NCBI GenBank assembly: GCA_013140635.1
Contig: JABFSM010000108.1
Location: 1 to 42,978 of the forward strand
Direction: 5' to 3'
Source of the DNA: Gemmatimonadales bacterium
Lineage (GTDB): Bacteria; Gemmatimonadota; Gemmatimonadetes; Gemmatimonadales; GWC2-71-9
Length of the DNA: 42,978 bases
Positions within the stretch are counted from its first letter, which is position 1; each line of letters opens with the position of its first letter. The translations under genes and the position numbers were made by a program. This document shows positions 20,392-28,769 of this stretch, piece by piece. Below the pieces are notes generated by a model that worked only from the letters and a program-made list of their open reading frames with translations, had not been told where the DNA came from and did not search any database.

Positions 20392-22238
20392 GCCAGGAGG
20401 CTCCGTCCTTCCATCGCGGTGCCGTCAGGCGCGCCAAGCGCCGCCAGGATCGTCGGGGCCAGATCGAGCATGTTCGCCCCCTCCGTTCGGAATGCCCGGT
20501 TCACGCAGAGGACGCCGGGCACCAGCGCCGGGTCGACGATATGATCGCCGCTCCAGCGCCGGGTGTTGTCCTCGAAGAGCCCCTCGCCGATGCCGCCCAA
20601 GGTCGTGGTCCACGAGGCGCGGTAGCCGGCCTCGAAGAGCACCAGCAGGTCCGGCGCGTCGGCCGTTGCCTCGCCGTGGTAGAGCTCGTCGCGATGCCTG
20701 ACGCTCCTGACCGCCCGGACGCCGCCCGCCTCATCGTGAAGCCCGCCGAGCACGCCGGCAATGCGGCTCGCCAAGGCGCCGGCGTCGGCGGGCGCGACGG
20801 TCCCGTGTCCCTCCCGTCCGGCGACGTTGAGATATATCCCGCCCAGCCCCAGTGCATAGGCTTGGGTGCGGCTCCAGTCGACGTCGCGAAAGAACTCGCC
20901 GGTCTCGGGGCCGGGGCGGCCCCCGGACTTGAGCGTCAGCAGTCCCTGCGCATGAAGCCATGCGTTGAGATGGACCCCTCGGCGAAACGAGGTGAAGCCA
21001 TGGTCGCTCAGGACGATGACCAGCGTATCCTCACCGGCGGCGTCGAGCACTCGCCCCACCACCGCATCGCACTCGCGGTAGTGGGCTTCGATGGTGCCCC
21101 GAAAGGCGGGGTCCATCCCGCCGCGGTTGGCGGGATGATCCGGCTCGCGGAACCGCCAGAAGAGGTGCTGAATCCGGTCGGGAGTGTCGAAGAGGCAAAA
21201 GAGCAGCCCCTGCTCCAGGCGCCCGAGCTCGTACATCAGCATCGCCTCACGCTGCCGCATCACCTCGGTGCACTGGTCGAGAAACGCCCCTTCGCCGATC
21301 CGGCCGTTCATCAGGCCGGTGTGATCTTCCACCATGCCGGCGGTGTAGTAGGGACCGATCTCGGTCTCGAGTTCTCCGGCGTAGTCCCAGGGCGCGCTGA
21401 TCGGGAAGGGCGGGGCGCCCGGCGCAAAGTTGACCGGCGACGCATAGAGGGCAAAGCCCTCGTCGAGGGGAGGAAGGTAGAACCGCACCTGGCCCGCCAC
21501 CGATTGAAGGAGCCCGAGCTTGAACTTCACCTTGAGCCAGTCGCTCCACTCGCCGGCGCGCACCCCGACGAACGCCTGGGAGCCCGCCGCTCGAATCGTG
21601 CAGTGCCGCCCTTCGGCTTCGATCGAGAGGGTGAGCTCGACCGTCGCGTCTCCGCCGCGCGGGTGGCGTGGGCCCACGAGCTCCGTCCTCACCGTCCCCA
21701 CCGTCCCCACCGTCACCTTCGTCACCCGTTCGCTCTCCCGGGCCGTTGCCTCACCGTTCGTCGTGCAGTAGGTAGGCGTCGCGAGGCCGCCGCGGAGATC
21801 GGGTACGCCGAGCCCGGCGAGCAACTTTCCCATCACCTTGTCGGGAGGGTAGGTGCAGGGGCATCGGATGATCGTGGCGGGAATGCCGGCAGCCGCGAGC
21901 AGCTCCCAGACCGGAACGCCGCGGCGCAGGTTCACGGCCCTTGGAGGGGTGAAGGCGTTCTTCTGCTCGTAGCGGTTGAGCGCCAGATCGGGAAGGTGCG
22001 TGGCCGGGTCTCGACGGAGAAAATCGAAGATGCCGTGGCCGCCGGGGTTCTGTCCGGTGGCGAAGGTCGACCATGCCACCGGGGTCTGCGCGGGAAAGGT
22101 CGTGGCGAGCCGCGTCATCCCGCCTCGCGCCGCGATCCGGGCCAGCGCGGGGAGTTCACCCCGGGCCAGCATGGCGTCGACGATGGTGGGCTCCAGACCA
22201 TCGAGTCCGAGGACGACGACCCGGCGGAAGACGCCCAA
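20388..22238 (-). CDS. Alkaline-phosphatase-superfamily protein (type I phosphodiesterase/nucleotide pyrophosphatase-like), TTG start
   Basis: MGVFRRVVVLGLDGLEPTIVDAMLARGELPALARIAARGGMTRLATTFPAQTPVAWSTFATGQNPGGHGIFDF...LFDTPDRIQHLFWRF...VIVLSDHGFTSFRRGVHLNAWL; 4-nt overlap with the downstream gene. Confidence 0.82.
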   Translation of the reverse strand: MGVFRRVVVLGLDGLEPTIVDAMLARGELPALARIAARGGMTRLATTFPAQTPVAWSTFATGQNPGGHGIFDFLRRDPATHLPDLALNRYEQKNAFTPPRAVNLRRGVPVWELLAAAGIPATIIRCPCTYPPDKVMGKLLAGLGVPDLRGGLATPTYCTTNGEATARESERVTKVTVGTVGTVRTELVGPRHPRGGDATVELTLSIEAEGRHCTIRAAGSQAFVGVRAGEWSDWLKVKFKLGLLQSVAGQVRFYLPPLDEGFALYASPVNFAPGAPPFPISAPWDYAGELETEIGPYYTAGMVEDHTGLMNGRIGEGAFLDQCTEVMRQREAMLMYELGRLEQGLLFCLFDTPDRIQHLFWRFREPDHPANRGGMDPAFRGTIEAHYRECDAVVGRVLDAAGEDTLVIVLSDHGFTSFRRGVHLNAWLHAQGLLTLKSGGRPGPETGEFFRDVDWSRTQAYALGLGGIYLNVAGREGHGTVAPADAGALASRIAGVLGGLHDEAGGVRAVRSVRHRDELYHGEATADAPDLLVLFEAGYRASWTTTLGGIGEGLFEDNTRRWSGDHIVDPALVPGVLCVNRAFRTEGANMLDLAPTILAALGAPDGTAMEGRSLLA

Positions 22239-22242
22239 CGGC

Positions 22243-22398
22243 CTAACGTCTGCGCGTGAGCCGGGCGAGGCCCCCGCTCACGAATCGGCCGACCGCCTTT
22301 GCGGCCGCGACGGTCCGATTCCAGAACATCACCGCCACCCCGACCACCGCCGCGATGGCGGAGGCCAGGGGCATGGCGGTCTCCGGGCCGAGATACAT
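22243..22398 (-). CDS. Small (51 aa) predicted membrane protein, absent from the ORF track
   Basis: Minus-strand MYLGPETAMPLASAIAAVVGVAVMFWNRTVAAAKAVGRFVSGGLARLTRRR*; one hydrophobic segment plus basic tail; fits between thrC stop (22414) and AlkP start (22238). Confidence 0.6.
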   Translation of the reverse strand: MYLGPETAMPLASAIAAVVGVAVMFWNRTVAAAKAVGRFVSGGLARLTRRR

Positions 22399-22413
22399 GC
22401 CGGAATATATCCT

Positions 22414-23700
22414 CTAGCCCGCGCGGTCCCGCTTGATCGCCCGGGCCAGCGCGGCGGCGGTCGGCTCGATTTCGCGCACCGCCTTCTTTCTGCCGGCGGG
22501 GCCGCCGAGGAGCCGGTCGGTGTCCTTGAGCATGTGGCCGGTGAGAATCGCGACGACGCGGGCATGCGGGTCGATCCGCCCCTCCGCGGCCAAGCGGCGG
22601 AGCCCGGCCACGCTCGCGGCGCTGGCCGGCTCGCACCCGATGCCGGCGCGGTCCACCTCCCCTTTGGCCGCGAGGATCTCCTCGTCGGAAACGGCCAGAA
22701 CGACGCCGTCGGTGGCCTGGATCACCCGGACGGCGCGATCCCAGGAGGCGGGATTGCCGATGCGGATGGCCGAGGCGACCGTCTCCGCGTCGACACGAAC
22801 CCGTTCCCGAAAGCCCTGCTCGAACCCTGCCGCAAACGGCGCCGCCCCGGCGGCCTGAATCACCGCGAGCCTCGGCAGCCGATCGATCAGTCCCCACGCC
22901 TTGGCCTCTTCGAGCGCTTTGCCGAAGGCGGAGGTATTCCCGAGGTTGCCGCCGGGGAGGACGATCCAGTCCGGCACCTCCCACCCGAGCTGCTGTAGGA
23001 GTTCGAGGATGATCGTTTTCTGCCCCTCGAGCCGAAACGGGTTCACGCTGTTGAGGAGATAGAGGCCGAGCTCGGCGCTGCTTGCTTCGATGAGCCGGAG
23101 GCAGGCGTCGAAATCCCCCTTCACGGCCAGCACCCGCGCCCCGTACCCCACCGTTTGGGCGAGCTTGCCCATGGAGACCTTGCCCGCCGGGACCAGGACG
23201 AACGCCGGAAGGCCTGCCTGCGCCGCATACGCCGCCAGCGAAGCCGATGTATTCCCCGTCGAGGCGCAGGCCACCGCCTGCGCGCCGATACGCCGAGCCT
23301 GCGTAATGCCCACCGTCATTCCCCGGTCCTTGAACGAACCGGTCGGGTTATGCCCTTCGTGCTTGAGGAAGAGGTCGGGGACGCCGGCCCACCGCGCCAC
23401 CGATTCCCGATAGAGAAGGGGGGTGTTTCCCTCCGGGTGGCTGACCGGCTCATCCGTCGCACCGGGAAGAACCAATTCGCGGAATCGCCAGACGCCGGAA
23501 TGGGTGGTATCGGGCCGAGTGCAGCAGCGGGTCTGAAAGAGAGTGCGGAGGACCGCACCCGGAAGCTCCGGCGGCCGGTGGCGCACCTCGAGCAGCCCAC
23601 CACACCCGGTGCACCGGACCGCGGGGTCGGTTTCCAGCAACTCGGAGCCGCAGGTAAGGCAGACCTGCCAACTGGCGGGACGGACGGTCGTAAAGCTCAC
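22414..23700 (-). CDS. thrC: Threonine synthase
   Basis: N-terminal zinc ribbon CLTCGSELLETDPAVRCTGCGG; HPEGNTPLLYRE; LFLKHEGHNPTGSFKDRGM PLP-lysine motif; ACASTGNTSASLAAYAA. Confidence 0.93.
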   Translation of the reverse strand: MSFTTVRPASWQVCLTCGSELLETDPAVRCTGCGGLLEVRHRPPELPGAVLRTLFQTRCCTRPDTTHSGVWRFRELVLPGATDEPVSHPEGNTPLLYRESVARWAGVPDLFLKHEGHNPTGSFKDRGMTVGITQARRIGAQAVACASTGNTSASLAAYAAQAGLPAFVLVPAGKVSMGKLAQTVGYGARVLAVKGDFDACLRLIEASSAELGLYLLNSVNPFRLEGQKTIILELLQQLGWEVPDWIVLPGGNLGNTSAFGKALEEAKAWGLIDRLPRLAVIQAAGAAPFAAGFEQGFRERVRVDAETVASAIRIGNPASWDRAVRVIQATDGVVLAVSDEEILAAKGEVDRAGIGCEPASAASVAGLRRLAAEGRIDPHARVVAILTGHMLKDTDRLLGGPAGRKKAVREIEPTAAALARAIKRDRAG

Positions 23701-24617
23701 AGGGCTCTGGCTCCGATGAGATCAGGCGCGGCCACCCGTATCGTCGCAGAAACTTCCGCTTCGGTGTACGCCCTTCGCATGGCGGCACCGACCGCCTCGC
23801 CTTGCCGTTCGCTGCCGACAATGGCGAACGCCGTCGGGCCGCTTCCTGAAATCGAGCAACCGAGCGCCCCCGCCGCCAGCGCGGCGCGTTTGGCCGCGAG
23901 GAATCCGTCGAGGAGAGGCGCGCGCGCCGGTTCGGCGATTCGGTCGTCGATGGATCGGCCAAGGAGTGCCAGATCGCCCGAATAGGCTGCGGCCACGATG
24001 GCGGCGACCTGAGCCGCCTGGTGGAGGGCGGTGTCTCGGGACACCTCCCGGGGCAGCGCGGCGCGCCCATCGCGCGTATTGAGTTTGCGGTCGGGGTGAG
24101 CGAGCACCACGAGAAGACCCTCCGGGACCGGCAGTCGAAGCACATCCAACGGATCGAGCGAACGAATCAGGACCAGCCCGCCGAGCAGAATGGGGGCGAT
24201 ATTGTCCGCGTGCCGGCCGGAGAGGACCGTCTCCGACTCGAGCGCGGCCAGGAGCAGCGCCTCAACGGGAAGAGGCTGGTCCAGCAGTAAGTTTGCCGCT
24301 ACAGCCCCGGCCACGGCGGAGGAGGCGCTCCCACCCTGGCCGCCTGAGAGGGGAAGGCCCTTCTCGAGCCGCAGGGCAAGGCCGAAGTCGGCCCCGGCGG
24401 CGCGGAGAACGGCGTGGGCCGCAATCGCGCTGGCGTGGCGCGATGGGTCGGTTGGAAGCGAGGGATCCCCCGCCTCCTCGACTACGATTCCACGCCCGGC
24501 GGTGCGCCGGGCACGGACGGCATCGCCGAGTCCGCCGATAGCCAGGCCGAGAATATCCAGGCCGGGCCCGAGATTCCCAACCGACCCGGGAGCAAAGACG
24601 TGAACCTGTTCGCGCAT
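23697..24617 (-). CDS. thrB: Homoserine kinase (GHMP family)
   Basis: VFAPGSVGNLGPGLDILGLAI, KGLPLSGGQGGSASSAVAGAVAAN (GHMP motif), CSISGSGPTAFAI; 4-nt overlap with thrC. Confidence 0.93.
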   Translation of the reverse strand: MREQVHVFAPGSVGNLGPGLDILGLAIGGLGDAVRARRTAGRGIVVEEAGDPSLPTDPSRHASAIAAHAVLRAAGADFGLALRLEKGLPLSGGQGGSASSAVAGAVAANLLLDQPLPVEALLLAALESETVLSGRHADNIAPILLGGLVLIRSLDPLDVLRLPVPEGLLVVLAHPDRKLNTRDGRAALPREVSRDTALHQAAQVAAIVAAAYSGDLALLGRSIDDRIAEPARAPLLDGFLAAKRAALAAGALGCSISGSGPTAFAIVGSERQGEAVGAAMRRAYTEAEVSATIRVAAPDLIGARAL

Positions 24618-24672
24618 GCGGGGATTGTATACTTTCTCCGACTTCTTGGCATTCTACCCCAACCATAGCCTC

Positions 24673-25767
24673 ATGATTATCGGCGTTCCCCGGGAAACCG
24701 CCCCGCACGAGCGGCGTGTGGCGCTGATCCCGCAGACGGTCAAGCGGTTGGTCGGCCAAGGTCACCGGCTCCGGGTGGAAGCTGGCGCCGGTGAGCGCGC
24801 CTTCTACCCGGACGCGGAGTATGCCGCCGCCGGCGCGGAGATCCTTTCCGATCGCGAGACGCTCCTTTCCGGGAGCGAGCTGATACTCGCTGTGCAGCGC
24901 CTCCCTCTCGCCGATATCGGCCGCCTCCCGCAGGGTGCCGTGCTTATCGGCTTGATGCAGCCTGCCGGAGCCGCAGAGTACGTGGCGGCCGCGAAGATCC
25001 GCGGCGTCACCCTCCTCGCGATGGAATTGGTGCCGAGAACCACCAAGGCCCAGGCGATGGACGTGCTCTCCTCGCAAGCCACCATCGCCGGATACCAGGC
25101 CGTCCTCTTGGCGGCCAGCCACTGCGGCCGGCTTCTTCCGATGCTCACGACGGCGGCGGGAACGATCCCTCCCGCCAAGGCATTCGTGCTCGGTGCCGGC
25201 GTCGCCGGGCTGCAGGCCATCGCCACGGCTCGCCGCCTCGGAGCCGTCGTAAGCGCCTTCGACGTCCGTCCGGTGGTGAAAGAACAGGTGCAGAGCCTCG
25301 GTGCCTCGTTCGTCGAGGCGGAGGCGGTCGGTGGCGAAGGGTCGGGCGGTTATGCCAAGGAACTCGCCGACGAACAGCAGAAGAAGGTGCTTGAGGCCAT
25401 CGGGAAGCACCTTCCCGGCATGGACCTCGTGATCACCACCGCGCAGATCCCCGGCAAGCCGGCGCCGAGGCTGGTGACCGCGGAGATGGTCGCGTCGATG
25501 AAGCCGGGGTCGACAATCGTGGACCTGGCGGTGGAGTCGGGCGGGAACTGCGCCCTCTCCCGGGCCGGAGAGACGGTCGTCGCGCACGGCGTCACCATTC
25601 TCGGCCCGGTGAATCTGCCGAGCCAGATTCCTCAGCACGCCAGCCTGATGTACAGCCGGAATCTGCAGAACCTGCTCGACCATCTCGTGCGCGAGGGGCG
25701 CCTCACGGTTGCTCCCGACGATCCTATCGCGGGCCCGATGACCCTGACCCGCCCGGAGGCGCCATGA
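24673..25767 (+). CDS. pntAA: NAD(P) transhydrogenase subunit alpha part 1
   Basis: MIIGVPRETAPHERRVALIPQTVKRLVGQGHRLRVEAGAGERAFYPDAEY...GAGVAGLQAIATARRLGAVVSAFDVRP...KPAPRLVTAEMVASMKPGSTIVDLAVESGGN. Confidence 0.94.
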   Translation: MIIGVPRETAPHERRVALIPQTVKRLVGQGHRLRVEAGAGERAFYPDAEYAAAGAEILSDRETLLSGSELILAVQRLPLADIGRLPQGAVLIGLMQPAGAAEYVAAAKIRGVTLLAMELVPRTTKAQAMDVLSSQATIAGYQAVLLAASHCGRLLPMLTTAAGTIPPAKAFVLGAGVAGLQAIATARRLGAVVSAFDVRPVVKEQVQSLGASFVEAEAVGGEGSGGYAKELADEQQKKVLEAIGKHLPGMDLVITTAQIPGKPAPRLVTAEMVASMKPGSTIVDLAVESGGNCALSRAGETVVAHGVTILGPVNLPSQIPQHASLMYSRNLQNLLDHLVREGRLTVAPDDPIAGPMTLTRPEAP

Positions 25768-26060
25768 CACTCACCACCGTCATCCAGTTCTACGTCTTCG
25801 TCCTGGCGGCCTTCGTCGGCTATCAGGTCATCACCAAGGTGCCGCCGCTGCTGCATACGCCGCTGATGTCCGCGGCCAACGCCATTACCGGCATCTCGCT
25901 GGTCGGCTCGCTGGTCGCGGCCGGCAGCGACCACGGCACCGCGAGCAACGTCCTCGGTCTCATTGCGGTCATCTGTGCCACGGTCAACGTGGTGGGCGGA
26001 TTTCTCATCACCGACCGGATGCTCAAGATGTTCAAGCGCGACGAGAGGAAGCCCAACTGA
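25764..26060 (+). CDS. pntAB: NAD(P) transhydrogenase subunit alpha part 2
   Basis: 98-aa membrane protein: GYQVITKVPPLLHTPLMSAANAITGISLVGSLV...VVGGFLITDRMLKMFKR. Confidence 0.93.
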   Translation: MTLTTVIQFYVFVLAAFVGYQVITKVPPLLHTPLMSAANAITGISLVGSLVAAGSDHGTASNVLGLIAVICATVNVVGGFLITDRMLKMFKRDERKPN

Positions 26061-27463
26061 TGGAGCCGCTTCCCCTTCGCGAGCTCGCCGTTCAGATCAT
26101 CTATCTCGCCAGTTCGGTCTTTTTCATTCTGGGCCTGGGTGGCTTGTCCAAGCCCGAGAAGGCGCGCGCCGGGATGGCCCAGGCGGCGTTCGGGATGTTG
26201 CTGGCCATCGTCGGCACCCTGCTCCACGCCGACATCGTCCGCTACGACTGGATCATGGCGGGCCTCTTCATCGGGACGGCGATCGGCGTCGTCATCGGGC
26301 GCCCCCTCTTCATTTCCGTCCCGATGACGGCCATGCCGCAGTGGGTGGCGCTCTCCCACGCGGCGGGAGCGGTGGCGGCCACGCTGGTGGGCGTCAACGA
26401 ATTCGTGCTCCTCGGCTCGAGCCTCGGCCCAGGCACGATGGCCGCCCTCGGCTTTGAGGTCGTTCTCGGCGCGCTCACCGTTACCGGCAGCGTGATGGCG
26501 TTCGGCAAGCTGCAGGAGATTCTCCCCGGGCGTCCCGTGACCTGGCCGCTCCAGAATCTTCTCAACATGGTGCTCCTGGCCGGCGCCTTTGGACTCCTGA
26601 TCGCCCTGATGGTGAATCCAGAGCTGACCTGGGCCTTCTGGGCCATGACGGCCATCGCCGCGCTGCTCGGCATTCTGATGGTCCTCCCGATCGGCGGCGC
26701 GGACATGCCGGTCGTGGTCTCGTTGCTCAATGCTTACGCCGGGCTTTCCGCCTCGGCGATGGGTTTTGCGCTCGGCAACAACCTGCTGATCATCGTCGGG
26801 GCGCTCGATGGCGCCTCCGGCTTCTTGCTGGCGGTCCTGATGTGCAAGGCGATGAACCGGAGCTTCGCGAATGTGCTCTTCGGCGCCTTCGGTGCGCCCG
26901 CACCGGCCGCGCTCAAGAGCGCGGACGGGCAGGAGATGCGCGCGCTGACCCCGGAGGACGCGGCAATCCGGCTGGCCTATGCGGCACAAGTCATCGTCGT
27001 TCCGGGGTATGGACTGGCGGTTGCCCAGGCGCAGCATGCCCTCCGGGAGCTCACTGACCTGATGGAAAAGCGGGGGGTGGAGGTCAAGTACGCCATCCAT
27101 CCGGTGGCCGGCCGGATGCCGGGACACATGAACGTGCTGCTGGCGGAGGCCAACGTTCCATACGACAAGCTCTACGACATGGACGAGATCAACGCCGAGT
27201 TCGAACGGACCGATGTGGCGCTCGTGATCGGCGCGAACGATGTGGTCAATCCGGCGGCCCGGTCAGATCCGGGGAGCCCGATTTTCGGCATGCCGATCCT
27301 GGACGTCGACCGCGCCAAGTCGGTTGTCGTCCTGAAACGGGGCAAGGGGGCCGGGTTCGCCGGGATCGAGAATGAGCTCTTTTTTCACCCCAAGACCTCC
27401 ATGCTCTTTGGGGACGCAAAAGCCTCCCTAAGTCGGTTAGTCACAGAGTTAAAGGCCCTTTGA
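26060..27463 (+). CDS. pntB: NAD(P) transhydrogenase subunit beta
   Basis: IIYLASSVFFILGLGGLSKPEKAR; MPQWVALSHAAGAVAATLVG; YGLAVAQAQHALRELTDLMEKRGVEVKYAIHPVAGRMPGHMNVLLAEANVPYD. Confidence 0.95.
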   Translation: MEPLPLRELAVQIIYLASSVFFILGLGGLSKPEKARAGMAQAAFGMLLAIVGTLLHADIVRYDWIMAGLFIGTAIGVVIGRPLFISVPMTAMPQWVALSHAAGAVAATLVGVNEFVLLGSSLGPGTMAALGFEVVLGALTVTGSVMAFGKLQEILPGRPVTWPLQNLLNMVLLAGAFGLLIALMVNPELTWAFWAMTAIAALLGILMVLPIGGADMPVVVSLLNAYAGLSASAMGFALGNNLLIIVGALDGASGFLLAVLMCKAMNRSFANVLFGAFGAPAPAALKSADGQEMRALTPEDAAIRLAYAAQVIVVPGYGLAVAQAQHALRELTDLMEKRGVEVKYAIHPVAGRMPGHMNVLLAEANVPYDKLYDMDEINAEFERTDVALVIGANDVVNPAARSDPGSPIFGMPILDVDRAKSVVVLKRGKGAGFAGIENELFFHPKTSMLFGDAKASLSRLVTELKAL

Positions 27464-27605
27464 GACGTGCTCCTTCGAGGGTCTGGGGCGTCTCCTGATT
27501 GGCGGCGATTGTTCTTGGCCAAATTGGCCGGAATGGACCGGCCAAGCCGGGCCTAGTGTCGAAAAACCGCGCAAGCTCATGGGGTGTACCGAGTTACCTA
27601 AGCTG

Positions 27606-27634
27606 TTGATTTTTCGTGGCTTAGGCCTTATATT
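27606..27634 (+). promoter_or_regulatory. Sigma-70-like promoter upstream of the sigma factor gene (TTGATT-17 nt-TATATT)
   Basis: -35 TTGATT 27606-27611, 17-nt spacer, -10 TATATT 27629-27634, in a 255-nt AT-richer intergenic region. Confidence 0.6.
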
Positions 27635-27718
27635 GGCGACCTGATTTAGGTGTGGTGGGAATTGCAGGTGCCCACCCTGTGAAATAGCCATAACACGCAA
27701 GGACGAAGGAGGCAGCAC

Positions 27719-28609
27719 TTGGCAACAGCTCCTCGCACCAAGCGTAACGCAGTGAAGCCGGCCCAGATCGCCAAAGCGGTGGACGAGGGTCGTGAAAGCC
27801 TCGATCTCTATCTGGACGAGATCAGCCGGGTTCCCCTCCTCAATCGGGAAGAGGAGATGGAGCTGGCCCGAAAGGCTTTCCGGGGCAATGTGGCGGCGCA
27901 GGAAAAGCTGGCGCGCCACAACGTGCGTTTCGTGGTGTCAGTAGCGAAGAAGTTCCAGAACCGGGGTGTGCCGCTCGTCGACTTGATCGGCGAAGGTAAC
28001 CTCGGTCTGATGACCGCTGCCCGGAAGTTCGATCCGGACCGCGGCGTCAAGTTCATCAGCTACGCCGTTTGGTGGATTCGTCAGGCGGTCCAGGCGGCCA
28101 TTGCCCGCCATGGCCGCCCGGTACGGGTACCGCTCAACCGGACCGCCGATCTGAGCCGCCTGGGCCGCACCACCACGCTCCTCAAGGAAAAGCTCGGTCG
28201 CATGCCGACCACCGAGGAGCTGGCGCGCGCCACCGGTCTCACGCCGGAAGCGGTGCGTTCGCTCTCCGCACTCAATTCCGAGGCGGTTCGGCTCGACCAC
28301 CCCACCCGGGATGGCGATGGCAACGAGCGCATTGAGCGCTTCGCGGCCGACCAGGAGGGCACCGACGCCGGCACGATGGCCAACAGCCAGACGCAGGACA
28401 TCGAGGCGGCGCTGGCCACCCTTCCTCCGCGGGACGCCAAGGTGCTGCGGCTCTACTTCGGCATCGAAGATGGCCAGAGCCGGACCCTCGAGGAAATCGG
28501 CCGGATGATGGGCGTTACCCGCGAGAGAATCCGCCAGTTGCGCGACCGGGCGCTCATCCGCCTCCGCGAAGGTGAAACCGGCGAGCGGCTTAAGGATCTC
28601 GTCGCCTAA
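27719..28609 (+). CDS. RNA polymerase sigma-70 family factor (RpoD/RpoS-like; regions 2, 3, 4; no region 1.1)
   Basis: SLDLYLDEISRVPLLNREEEMELARKAF; RFVVSVAKKFQNRGVPLVDLIGEGNLGLMTAARKFDPDRGVKFISYAVWWIRQAV; TLEEIGRMMGVTRERIRQLRDRALIRLR; TTG start preceded by AAGGAGG. Confidence 0.9.
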   Translation: MATAPRTKRNAVKPAQIAKAVDEGRESLDLYLDEISRVPLLNREEEMELARKAFRGNVAAQEKLARHNVRFVVSVAKKFQNRGVPLVDLIGEGNLGLMTAARKFDPDRGVKFISYAVWWIRQAVQAAIARHGRPVRVPLNRTADLSRLGRTTTLLKEKLGRMPTTEELARATGLTPEAVRSLSALNSEAVRLDHPTRDGDGNERIERFAADQEGTDAGTMANSQTQDIEAALATLPPRDAKVLRLYFGIEDGQSRTLEEIGRMMGVTRERIRQLRDRALIRLREGETGERLKDLVA

Positions 28610-28695
28610 GTCATTGCGAGTTGCTTGACGTCATTGCGAGCGTAGCGAAGCAATCTCGGCAGATTGCTTCGGCCCCTGCGGGGCCTCGCAATGAC
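28610..28695. repeat. GTCATTGCGAG-family nested palindrome (partial copy plus full copy)
   Basis: 28610 GTCATTGCGAG; 28630-28695 GTCATTGCGAGCGTAGCGAAGCAATCTCGGCAGATTGCTTCGGCCCCTGCGGGGCCTCGCAATGAC: nested arm pairs GTCATTGCGAG/CTCGCAATGAC and GAAGCAATCT/AGATTGCTTC. Confidence 0.9.
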
Positions 28696-28700
28696 AGCGT

Positions 28701-28742
28701 AAAGAGAACGGCCCCGAGATCTCTCCCGGGGCCGTTCTCTTT
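28701..28742. terminator. Bidirectional Rho-independent terminator, 16-bp perfect stem
   Basis: AAAGAGAACGGCCCCG ... CGGGGCCGTTCTCTTT between the convergent sigma factor and acnA. Confidence 0.85.
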
Positions 28743-28769
28743 CTACCGACCTACCGACCTACCGCCCCG

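Noticed and set aside
20541-22259. 572-aa plus-strand ORF
   Set aside because: Antisense shadow of the AlkP-superfamily gene; no recognisable family motifs.
25823-27127. 434-aa minus-strand ORF rich in His/Asp/Glu
   Set aside because: Antisense to pntAB/pntB; composition is that of a complementary GC-rich frame.
28743-28764. CTACCGAC tandem (about 2.7 copies)
   Set aside because: Too short and too few copies to assign meaning; directly after a terminator.
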